The notes under the pieces: generated by a model | Databases searched by the model: none | What the model saw: the letters and a program-made list of their open reading frames with translations, nothing else | Told to the model about the DNA's origin: nothing | Shown: positions 45,391 through 53,619 of the stretch, in pieces | Position numbering within the stretch: position 1 is the stretch's first letter | How the letters are laid out: every line of letters starts with the position of its first letter | Assembly (NCBI GenBank): GCA_013289825.1 | Contig: JABCZF010000012.1 | Span: 57,863 to 121,862 of the forward strand | Length of the DNA: 64,000 nt | Direction: 5' to 3' | Source: Acidobacteriota bacterium | Lineage (GTDB): Bacteria; Acidobacteriota; Terriglobia; Acidiferrales; UBA7541 | Position numbers and translations under genes: made by a program

Positions 45391-46640
45391 TTAGGGTTGA
45401 GGTGGGCCGTCGACCAAAAATTGCTTCCAGCTGATGGCCAGCAAGCCGTGTCGGCTGGCTAGGGGCTCGTCGCCAGGCGCGGTGATGATCAGGGGCCGGA
45501 ACTTCGGATTCCGCCTGCAGAACTCCAGAAGTCCTTTGAGATCGTATAGCTCAAAGCGGCCTGTCTTTATTTCGATGGCCCAGTCTCCCCAACTCCCCTC
45601 GAACACTCCATCGACTTCCAGCGGTTCTTCACGCCAGTAAGTCACCCGCTGCCCTTGGTTGATCGCGAACGCAAGGCACGCATTTTCCAGCCACAGAGCG
45701 AACCTCGCAGGCTCACGCTCTTGATCCGGAGGTCCGTCGGGATACATTGAGGATATGAGCGCATTGTTCAGTGACACAAGCTTGGGGGGGCAGCCCGGCG
45801 ACGGTGCGCTAACTGCGGAAATCTTTCCAGAGGCGCTACCAGATAGGCGTCTTGAAGCAACGCCAGATAGTGAGCCACCGTTTCAAGGGCACCCTTGTCA
45901 CGAAGTTGCCTTTGTAATTTTTGTAGGGAAACAATCTGCGCGGGGCATCCGGTTGCCGCTGCAAACACCTGTCTCAGCAGCCCGGGCCGTCGAACTGTAC
46001 CTAACGCCAGAACATCGCGGCCGATCGCAGGGTCTATGATGGAGTCTTTGACGTAGGCAGCCCATCGTTTAGGATCATTCCGCAGCGCCATCGCACCAGG
46101 ATAGGATCCGAACTGGACGATAAGAGAAGCCGCCTCATCTCGGGGAATCTGAAAAACATTCGCAAGCGACGAAGCCGACCAGTGGCTCAGAGTCAACCGT
46201 TCGAAGCGCCCCGCCAAACTCTCGCGCGATCCCGTCGTTACCCGCAGTGCGGATGAGCCCGTTGCGATGATGTGGACTGGAATGGTCCGTCGACGTAGGT
46301 GATCCCAATACCCTTTGAGTTGCTTTGCCCAGCCATCCAGATAATGAATCTCATCCAGCAGGAGAACCGTTGTCGCGCGGCGAGCGCGGGCTTCGGCGTC
46401 AGCCCAACGACGCTCCCAAAATCCGGGAAGCGCCGCGTCTGGTTCATCCCCAGCAGCGTAAACTGCGGCATCACCAAATTGGGCGGCGATTTCAAGGAGC
46501 AGGGTGGTCTTGCCAACCTGCCGAGGCCCCGTGAGAAGTTGGATTCGGCCTGGTGCGGGATCTTGGAGGCGTTTCAGGAGGAGGTCCCGACATGGTGCGT
46601 AGTCATTTGTGAGTTCAATCATCGTCGAATAATTATTCAT
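45391..46640 (-). pseudogene. AAA/DUF4143-type ATPase split by a one-base frameshift
   Basis: The N-terminal frame (from ATG 46640 or 46622 to 45768) has Walker A GPRQVGKTTLLLEIAAQ, Walker B TVLLLDEIHYLDGW and the arginine/sensor phrase IATGSSALRV, followed by a helical region ending APPSLCH. The C-terminal frame (45777 to 45391) continues with LNNALISSMYPDGPPDQERE, ENACLAFAINQ and WAIEIKTGRFELYDLKGLLE, a DUF4143 nuclease-like domain. One extra base in the C7 run (G7 at 45784-45790 on the + strand) would join them through APPKLVSLNNAL. Such proteins are common, of uncertain function, and often in mobile DNA. The shift could be real or a homopolymer sequencing error. Confidence 0.85.
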
Positions 46641-46931
46641 ATATATCTTATAAATATCAAGAGACTGACGGCAGCACATGTTGCGACGAGGAAAAAGGAC
46701 ACCGATCTTCTCCGTTTCTGACGTAGCAAAGAGATCACAGAATGGGTAGATAAGGACATGGTCTGGTCGCCCGAGCCTTTCGCAAGATCATCCTCGGACG
46801 ATGCGGTAAGGAAACGCCCAACGAGGTTCATTCGGCGATCAGGCGATTCAGTTTCCATCTAGTTTCCAATTGAGGCCGTCGCCGGGAAGGCTAAGTGCCG
46901 CCAATTCAAACTCGTTCAGAGTTTTATTAAG

Positions 46932-47075
46932 AGCTTCCCAAGCTTCGGACGTGGGTTCGATTCCCATCGCGCGCTCCATAAGTCTCGATGATTCAATTGT
47001 CTTTATGCGGCAGAGTCGCTGAAAACAGCCCCCCCGAGTGATCGGTTTTGGTCGCCAAGGCTCCAATTGGACGCT
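46932..47075 (+). repeat. Second 3' copy of tRNA-Gly with downstream homology
   Basis: The first 47 bases match the tRNA-Gly 3' half with one difference (CGCGCGCT for CGCCCGCT), and the following ~97 bases match the region downstream of the intact tRNA. With that tRNA it brackets a 3.4-kb segment. Confidence 0.85.
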
Positions 47076-47416
47076 AGGAAATTATCGTAGTTACGAGCGA
47101 AAACAGTCAGGCAAATGCGCTTTGCAAGTGAAAGCAGCATAAGGCTCCTACCGTCCTGTGGCAGCTCGATCGTGCGGGATGGGAATACTACTAGAACCAG
47201 AATTTCCTTTTTGATCTCGAAAACGGCACCATACCACACCCGCTCGCCCGTTCTCGGCGCCGTAAAAACGATTCTCAATGCGAGCAGTTTCCGGTACCAA
47301 AAGGCTAATTCCGAGTTTTGGAACCCTCCAGGGAGACGCGATAGATAGTTCAGCCCCCTACCCTCATCCATGCGCCGAATGCTCGTCACTGTGATCCCAG
47401 GTTCGTTCCGCGCCAC
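47003..47416 (-). CDS. Uncertain hypothetical frame
   Basis: The frame encodes up to 137 residues, including [40 protein letters not shown] and [20 protein letters not shown]. The middle part looks protein-like, with alternating hydrophobic strands, but its last 25 residues run into the duplicated tRNA-downstream repeat and its start overlaps the ligase fragment. No family is recognised. It may be chance. Confidence 0.25.
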   Translation of the reverse strand: MARNEPGITVTSIRRMDEGRGLNYLSRLPGGFQNSELAFWYRKLLALRIVFTAPRTGERVWYGAVFEIKKEILVLVVFPSRTIELPQDGRSLMLLSLAKRICLTVFARNYDNFLASNWSLGDQNRSLGGAVFSDSAA

Positions 47417-47727
47417 TCGCGCTCCCGCAAGACTCTGCGCAATAACTTACCGACCCGCGACTTCGGCAGTTGCTCGACGAACTCCACGCGACGAATCTTT
47501 TTGTATGGTGCCACGTGAGCGGCCACGAAATCGAGCACTTCTTCGACAGTCATTGGATTCCGCATCACCAAGAAAGCTTTCGGCACTTCACCAGCTTCCT
47601 CATCTGGACTAGGGATCACTGCTGCGTCAGCGACCGCCGGATGACTGAGGAGGAAAGCTTCAAGTTCGGCCGGGGCGACTTGGTACGCCTTGTACTTGAT
47701 CAGTTCCTTAAGGCGAACCGGGGTCAT
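47386..47727 (-). pseudogene. C-terminal fragment of an acyl/aryl-CoA ligase
   Basis: The frame holds only the C-terminal AMP-binding domain of an adenylate-forming enzyme: [67 protein letters not shown] and GKLLRRVL (catalytic Lys region of 4-coumarate-CoA ligase-like proteins). The ~450-residue N-terminal domain is missing; upstream lies a different, complete gene whose stop overlaps the fragment's ATG. It cannot be active by itself. A rearrangement has joined the two. Confidence 0.85.
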
Positions 47728-49775
47728 GGTCGAGGAAGATCCAGCAGCAACACATTGGAGCGCTCCTGCACTCGTTCGAGGACAACTTCGCGGCCATCTG
47801 GGGAGATGTCGAAGTCGTGAACGTCGAAGTCAGCAGCCATGTTGGTTAACTGCCGTTCGGCGCCTGTCTCCAGGTCGAAGAGCCAGAGGTTCTTATGTTG
47901 AATGTCTCCCCGTAGAAGCACGAGTGCACGTCCTCCAGCCAGGAAGCCCAGGTGTCGAGCTCCACGAGTCAGCGTCAGCGCTGGCATGGGATGCGTTGCG
48001 GCTTCGGCGGTCACCGCTTTTACCGTAAACATTGTGCCGATGTCGGGTCCCGAATAGACAACGAATCGACCATCTGGCGCCCACGTGGGATCGATCGCGT
48101 ATTCCTTCACAAAGACCCTCAGCGGATGACCGTCGGCCGGTATCTGCAAGAGGTGTGTGACGCCGTGATCGTCCGCCGCCGAGGTTATCGATTGCCCGTC
48201 GGGCGCCCATGCGGGTGCGCCTTCGAGGTCGACCGCATCGGTCACAATCCGCGCGTTCGTGCCGTCGGCTTGCATCACGTACAAAAGCGTCTGCCCGTGT
48301 TGCCGGACAGAGAATGCGATATTCCGTCCATCGGGCGAGATTGCCGGGCCGCCAAAGATTCGCGCTCCTTGACCATTCCACAACTCCGTTCCAGTTCCAT
48401 TGGCGAGCTTCCATACACTCTCGTTCGTGCTGGTCGCAGAAACATACAAAAGATAATTTGGACCGAGTCGTGGGGAGAACCCCGTGACGGTGGTAAGCGA
48501 GATTCGATCCGGCGCGGGCAGCTCCGTTGCTGAATCAGCGATTCGCAAACGCCAAAGTGTTCGCTTTGGACTTGCCGCCGTGACCACCAGACGCCTTCCA
48601 TCAGCGCTGGCGGCCAGCGACGTGTACCGGTCCAGGCCAACTCCCAGCCGGTGGGCCTTGCGACGCTCGACGTCCATGCTATACAGCCACGGGCCCGATC
48701 CGTCGGGATCGCTTGCCAGGTAGAGCAGCGTATCTCGATCCAATAGTACCGGATGACTCACGCGTCCATTGTGCGACGTGATCCGATCTGGGCTCCCGCC
48801 CGTCGGTCGAATGCGCCAGATGTCCAACTTGTCTGGAAGTGAACCCTGCACAAAGTAAATAAACGTCCCGTCTGGCGACCACGACGGAAAGTGACTGTGC
48901 AATCCTGCGGGTGCAGTATAGATGGACCGACCCTCTGCTCGCCGGTTACCCTCGGAAACGAAGAGTGGGTCTCCCGGCCCTGGCGTGTGGTACGCGAGTC
49001 GCGTTCCGTCATGCGACCACTCGTACTCCGCAACCCCTTCAAGATAGGGACTCGGCTGTCCTCCGAGCGTTGGCACCCCCCAGATGCTGATATCGGCGTC
49101 CCTCGAAGCACCTTGCTTGCGAACCCAAAACGTAACCAGTGAGCCATCGGGAGAGAAACCGAGCGTGCGCACCGATGGATTCACCAATTCCCGCGCGCTT
49201 CCGCGCGTCAAGTTGTGGAACTGTCCCGACCCCACTTGCGTAACCCACACATCCATCGGTCCGTCCCGGTCAGACAGAAACGCCACGAAATGGCCGTCCC
49301 GTGACACGGTTGCGGCCTGCTCGGTTCCATCGAAGTCTGCGATTGTCTGGAATCGCGCATCAGCGATCGGGGTTCGCCAGAAGTACTCCGTCTTGTGAAC
49401 CCACAGAATTGCCACAATCCCAAGCGCAGCTACCACCACGGAAAGCGCCAATAGCGACTTCCTTCCAGTGACAGAAGTCCAGAACGCGGGACGCGGAGGC
49501 GGCGCAGGGGAATTCGACAAGGAGGTATTGTTCCCGCTCTCTTGCGTTGCTCGAAGATTCCGGCTCCGCGCCCACGCGCCCAACTCCGCCCGCGAAGCGT
49601 ATACGGAGCCCATCCGTTCATGCAGGTGCCGGTGAACGGGCATCCCTTCCCGCTTCTCCCAGCGCTGGACCGTCGTAACGTCGCGGTTCAGGTACGCACC
49701 GATTTCCTTCCACGAATCCAGTCGGTCTTCGAGTGGGCTGACGGGTGGAGGTGTGCCCTGGGATGGCTTGTCCAT
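47724..49775 (-). CDS. Membrane-anchored HTH protein with PD40/TolB propeller
   Basis: This is a 683-residue protein with ATG 49775 after GGGAG. The cytoplasmic N-terminus has an excisionase-like winged helix ([20 protein letters not shown], then [13 protein letters not shown]), followed by one membrane helix ([20 protein letters not shown]) and a periplasmic propeller with PD40 repeats: [60 protein letters not shown] and [12 protein letters not shown]. This architecture is very common in Acidobacteriota and is presumed to couple an external signal to DNA binding. It looks complete. Its stop overlaps the ATG of the ligase fragment. Confidence 0.88.
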   Translation of the reverse strand: MDKPSQGTPPPVSPLEDRLDSWKEIGAYLNRDVTTVQRWEKREGMPVHRHLHERMGSVYASRAELGAWARSRNLRATQESGNNTSLSNSPAPPPRPAFWTSVTGRKSLLALSVVVAALGIVAILWVHKTEYFWRTPIADARFQTIADFDGTEQAATVSRDGHFVAFLSDRDGPMDVWVTQVGSGQFHNLTRGSARELVNPSVRTLGFSPDGSLVTFWVRKQGASRDADISIWGVPTLGGQPSPYLEGVAEYEWSHDGTRLAYHTPGPGDPLFVSEGNRRAEGRSIYTAPAGLHSHFPSWSPDGTFIYFVQGSLPDKLDIWRIRPTGGSPDRITSHNGRVSHPVLLDRDTLLYLASDPDGSGPWLYSMDVERRKAHRLGVGLDRYTSLAASADGRRLVVTAASPKRTLWRLRIADSATELPAPDRISLTTVTGFSPRLGPNYLLYVSATSTNESVWKLANGTGTELWNGQGARIFGGPAISPDGRNIAFSVRQHGQTLLYVMQADGTNARIVTDAVDLEGAPAWAPDGQSITSAADDHGVTHLLQIPADGHPLRVFVKEYAIDPTWAPDGRFVVYSGPDIGTMFTVKAVTAEAATHPMPALTLTRGARHLGFLAGGRALVLLRGDIQHKNLWLFDLETGAERQLTNMAADFDVHDFDISPDGREVVLERVQERSNVLLLDLPRP

Positions 49776-49983
49776 CGAGCTCCCTGATTCGTTCGCGGGT
49801 TGTCCAGACCCCGGGAAGCCGGATTGTATCCCGTCGATAAGTGACGGTAAAGCACGGCATTCGACTGCATGGCGTCCAAGAGCCCTAATTCTGTGCTTTA
49901 CAGCTTGAACCTCCCCATCGAGGTGTCCGATTGTGTGCGGGCGTCTTCAGCCGGCGAACGCCGATGAGACCAAGGAGGTCGCT

Positions 49984-50553
49984 ATGCGACAGAGATTTAC
50001 ATGGCTGGTGCTGTTCAGTGCCGCGATCGCGGTCACGGTTCTCAGCTATTCAGCACATGTCAGGGCTACGACGGCGAATGGATTCAAAGCTACGACAATC
50101 GCCACCGGCACCTTCGACGAATTTGAGGTCTTTAACCACTCCATTTTGCCGAACCCCGCAGGGGACGGTGACAACGACAGAGACGACAAAACGCTATGGT
50201 TTTCGATCCAAAAGACCAAAGGATCTTCAGACCTGTACGTGCAGAGCAATGTCTGGTCCGTAGGAGGAACTACCGGCTGGCACACGCACCCTGGCCACAG
50301 CCTCATTATTGTTACGGCTGGAACCATAACGGAGTATGATGCCGACTGCAATCGCCAAGTGTACACATTTGTTCCAGGACAACCGGCCCCGACACTCGTC
50401 GATCCCGGTCACGGTCACGTCCACATCATCCGGAACGAAGGCTTGGTTCCAGCATCAACCATTGCCGTCCAACTCGTTCCGTACGATCCGAATAAGGCGA
50501 ATCGCAGGATTGACGTACCGACCGTCCCTCCAAACTGCCCCAACATCCAGTAA
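49984..50553 (+). CDS. Secreted cupin-domain protein
   Basis: This is a 189-residue protein with ATG 49984 after AAGGAGG. A signal peptide (WLVLFSAAIAVTVLSYSA) leads a single cupin: GGTTGWHTHPGHSLIIVTAG (two metal-binding His and a following strand), EYDADCNRQVYTFVPG and PGHGHVHIIRNEG (third His). The metal ligands of a small beta-barrel cupin are thus present; the substrate is unknown. A strong hairpin follows at 50583. Confidence 0.82.
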   Translation: MRQRFTWLVLFSAAIAVTVLSYSAHVRATTANGFKATTIATGTFDEFEVFNHSILPNPAGDGDNDRDDKTLWFSIQKTKGSSDLYVQSNVWSVGGTTGWHTHPGHSLIIVTAGTITEYDADCNRQVYTFVPGQPAPTLVDPGHGHVHIIRNEGLVPASTIAVQLVPYDPNKANRRIDVPTVPPNCPNIQ

Positions 50554-50582
50554 AGAATGTAGATCGACGCACGCCGTGAGTT

Positions 50583-50621
50583 GATCCCCGGACGCGCACA
50601 GGGCCTCTGCGCCCGGGGATC
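50583..50621 (+). terminator. Long hairpin after the cupin gene
   Basis: GATCCCCGG and CCGGGGATC form a perfect outer stem and GCGCA/TGCGC an inner stem, 30 bases after the cupin stop. It is probably a terminator although no T-run follows. Confidence 0.55.
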
Positions 50622-50808
50622 GCTGGCAGCATCCTAAGAGATCCGTACGAGCGCGTGCGCATACGGCTCCCACCTTGGATGAGTGGCGAGAAAGCGGACA
50701 ATAATATAAGGAAGCAAAACGCGTGAGGCTGGAATCCATCGCGGGAAGATCCGGGTTACTCGATCCCACGGCATGGGTCGCTGACTGCGACGGCGTAGAA
50801 TGAGGCCA

Positions 50809-51260
50809 TCACAATCGCCCCAATCGTTGCCGGAAGACACTCAACCGGTCGATATTCCCCGGGACCGCATGGTAGTGGTAATAGCCGGTCGCAAACTTTT
50901 GCAGCCATGCACCGACGTCGGCAACCGACTCGTGCATGTGGCGGCGCAGTTCTGCCTTAATTGCATGCAGCTTCGCCACCACGGGTTTCTTCGCCGTTTT
51001 CCGCCAGACGATGAACGACCCATTGCTCCGGCGCTTCCCGCAGTAGTGCGTAAAGCCCAGGAACGTAAAGGTGTCCGGTTTTCCTTCACCACGCTTCTCC
51101 CGATCTTGGCCAGCGAACCGCCCAGACTCGATCAGTCGTGTTTTCTCCGGATATAGTTCCAGTCCGAACTTGGCCAACCGTTCCCGAAATGCTTCCAGCA
51201 ATCGCTCGGCTTCCATTCGGTTTTCGAAACCTACCAACGCTGCTCCTCGAGGGTGGCGCT
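50809..51260 (-). pseudogene. C-terminal fragment of a group II intron reverse transcriptase
   Basis: The frame contains the maturase end of an LtrA-type protein: ALVGFENRMEAERLLEAFRE, RLAKFGLELYPEKTRLIESG, FTFLGFTHYCGKRRSNGSF and GYYHYHAVPGNIDRLSVFRQ. The catalytic YADD region upstream is missing: its place is taken at ~51245 by an oppositely oriented tyrosine recombinase fragment. No intron domain V structure was recognised nearby. It is a dead piece of a mobile intron. Confidence 0.85.
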
Positions 51261-51330
51261 TCGCCAAAGGTGGCACAGCGCCAGCTCCGCCATTCAGACG
51301 CGAGAGTGACATGGGACATTCCCATCCCGC
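51240..51330 (+). pseudogene. C-terminal scrap of a tyrosine recombinase
   Basis: The + strand reads GASPKVAQRQLRHSDARVTW then DIPI, where family members have LRHSDARVTLxIYxH with the catalytic Tyr; the Tyr is out of frame here. Only ~30 residues remain, joined to the reverse transcriptase fragment on the other strand. Confidence 0.7.
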
Positions 51331-51684
51331 TCATCGTTGGTGCAATTGCCCTTGCGCTGCTAAGCGAGAAAAATGAGTCCAGGGTTCTGGTCTCGAGCTG
51401 TTCCCAAATCGCGAACCAACCATAGCTCCCCGACGAGAAGAGTTGAGGACTGGCAGATTCCCTGCGCAATTGCTGCGGTAAGGAGGCCAGAACTCCTGGC
51501 GATCTCGGTTCGTAGGTTATGTTCGACGGAACACGCTGTGTGTCGTAGGACACGAAGCGAAACAGATTCGGAATCCTGGAAATCCCTAACTTTCCCGCGG
51601 AAATACTGTGGCCGCCCATGTGCTATACGTATTCAAGGTCAAAGTTAGAACACATATTAATGCTTAAGTGTCTTGAGGGAATCA
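51331..51684. other. Stretch upstream of the propeller operon
   Basis: No gene is supported. The last ~100 bases are AT-richer (CTATACGTATTC, AACACATATTAATGC) and probably carry the operon promoter. Confidence 0.4.
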
Positions 51685-53619
51685 ATGCGACAGTCACGGA
51701 AATTGTTGGTGCGGGCGATTGTTGGGAGTGGGCTCCTCTTTGGCCTGATAGTTTGTTTTGTCGGCTGGCGTGCTACGCGGGCGCTGCGACTCTCCACAGC
51801 GGAAGTTCATTCGGAACGAGAGATTCGCTTCGAGATACATCCATTTACTGCGGTTGCGGGTGCCAGCTTTGAGGTGGTCAGCGCGCCCGCAGTCTTTTTA
51901 CAGGCCGCGCGTTTCGAGGATCATTTCTACATTGGAGGACCCGGTGGCCTTCTGGAATTCGATCTTAGGGGTACCCCCTCCCGGCAATTCATCCCCGGCC
52001 GAGAGTTGCCGCCGTCTCCACTCGTAGCTCTTGTTCCGGCCCTGCTGGCGGACAGCCAGGAACCGGAGTTAGTGGTAGCCACGGCGCAGGATGGTCTGCT
52101 GGCCTTCAATGGCCGTGGTTTCCGTCAGATTCGACCACAGGACTCCGAAGCTCGCGCAATAACCTCGATACTCCCAACGACAGCGGGACATGTTCTAATC
52201 GGAACAAAGAAGCTGGGTGTCCTGATTTACGACGGCAAGCATCTGGCGCCCTTGCACCCCTCGTTGAATAGTCTGTTTGTCACCGCGCTCGCGGGCACAG
52301 AATCCGATTTGTGGATCGGCACGCTCAACCAAGGCGTGTTCCACTGGCATGCCGGCGCGGTCGATTCTTTTGGTGAGGAGCAAGGCTTGCCAGACCGACA
52401 GGTACAGTGTCTTGCGACCTCCGGCGAAAAGACCTATGTGGGCACGGTGCTAGGCGTGGCCGTTTTCGATGACGGGCGTTTTTCACAAGTTCTCGCGCCG
52501 GGCGTACTTGCTACTTCTTTGCTGGCCACGAATGCGAGCCTGATCGTGGGGTCTGAGGATCAGGGCGTTCTGACCATCCCCTTTGGTAGCCCGCAGAGGG
52601 AGCCACATCTACCGCATTCGAACAAAACTGCAGAATTGGCCAAGATCCGTCAGCTTTTCGCGTCCGAAAACAACGTTTTTGTGCTTTCCAGTGATGCACT
52701 CTATCGCATGAGTGCACGCGGCCTGGGTTGGCAACAGGTATTGAGGCCCGGTACCGCCATTCTCAGCGATCGCAATATTTCGGCGCTGGCCGCGGACAGA
52801 AGTGGGCGCGTTTGGATTGGCTATTTCGACCGCGGCCTCGATCTTCTTGACGCTGATGCAGGACGCGCAACGCACGTGGAGAACGACCACGTTTTTTGCG
52901 TCAACCGTATCGTACCGGATGGCCCGACCGGAACCGTAGCGGTGGCCACGGCAAACGGTCTGGTCCGCTTCGATTCGAATGCTCGCCAGCAGCAGGTTCT
53001 GACGCGAGCCGATGGCCTTATCGCGGACCATGTCACCGATGTGGTCATTTACCACGATGGCTTGGTGGTGGGTACTCCGGCGGGCTTGACCTTTCTGGAC
53101 GCGGCCGGCCCCCACAGCATGTACGCATTTCATGGACTGGTGAACAACCATGTTTACGCCCTTGGCGTTTCGGGCGATGAACTCATGGTCGGCACGCTGG
53201 GTGGACTGTCTGAAATCAACAGGGAAACCGTCCGGGTAAATTACACGGCAGGCGCGGGCTCCGGCCTAAAGCACAATTGGATCACAGCGATTGTTCGCGC
53301 TGGCGATGAATGGATCGTCGGAACTTACGGCGCGGGCATTCTCAGACTGGACCGCTCCGGGCGTTTTCACTCCTTCGAGCGAGCCACCGCGCCCTTCGTA
53401 GTCAATCCCAACGCCATGCTCGTGACGTCCGATCACGTTTTCGCCGGTTCGCTTGGAAACGGCCTCTACGTCTACGACCGCGAAGCGGGGCGCTGGACGG
53501 TTTTCACTCGTGGCCTGCCGTCGCTTAATGTGACTGCCTTGGCGGAAAGCAACGGCATTATCTACGCGGGCACGGACAACGGATTGGTCAGAATTCTGGA
53601 GCAGAAACTGCGTCCATGA
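51685..53619 (+). CDS. Secreted/anchored two-component-type propeller protein
   Basis: This is a 644-residue protein from ATG 51685 (MRQSRKLLVRAIVG); TTG 51673 is an alternative. An N-terminal membrane helix (IVGSGLLFGLIVCFVGW) precedes about a dozen beta-propeller blades with the Reg_prop pattern: GTESDLWIGTLNQGVFHW, ALAADRSGRVWIGYFDRGLD, and TALAESNGIIYAGTDNGLVR. In hybrid sensors such propellers lead a kinase, but here the protein ends after the propeller, so it is a stand-alone sensor or scaffold facing the periplasm. Its stop overlaps the next ATG (ATGA), making translational coupling likely. Confidence 0.85.
   Translation: MRQSRKLLVRAIVGSGLLFGLIVCFVGWRATRALRLSTAEVHSEREIRFEIHPFTAVAGASFEVVSAPAVFLQAARFEDHFYIGGPGGLLEFDLRGTPSRQFIPGRELPPSPLVALVPALLADSQEPELVVATAQDGLLAFNGRGFRQIRPQDSEARAITSILPTTAGHVLIGTKKLGVLIYDGKHLAPLHPSLNSLFVTALAGTESDLWIGTLNQGVFHWHAGAVDSFGEEQGLPDRQVQCLATSGEKTYVGTVLGVAVFDDGRFSQVLAPGVLATSLLATNASLIVGSEDQGVLTIPFGSPQREPHLPHSNKTAELAKIRQLFASENNVFVLSSDALYRMSARGLGWQQVLRPGTAILSDRNISALAADRSGRVWIGYFDRGLDLLDADAGRATHVENDHVFCVNRIVPDGPTGTVAVATANGLVRFDSNARQQQVLTRADGLIADHVTDVVIYHDGLVVGTPAGLTFLDAAGPHSMYAFHGLVNNHVYALGVSGDELMVGTLGGLSEINRETVRVNYTAGAGSGLKHNWITAIVRAGDEWIVGTYGAGILRLDRSGRFHSFERATAPFVVNPNAMLVTSDHVFAGSLGNGLYVYDREAGRWTVFTRGLPSLNVTALAESNGIIYAGTDNGLVRILEQKLRP

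Noticed and set aside
46848..47066. Minus-strand frame with MERAMGIEPTSEAWE inside
   Set aside because: Antisense of the second tRNA-Gly 3' copy.
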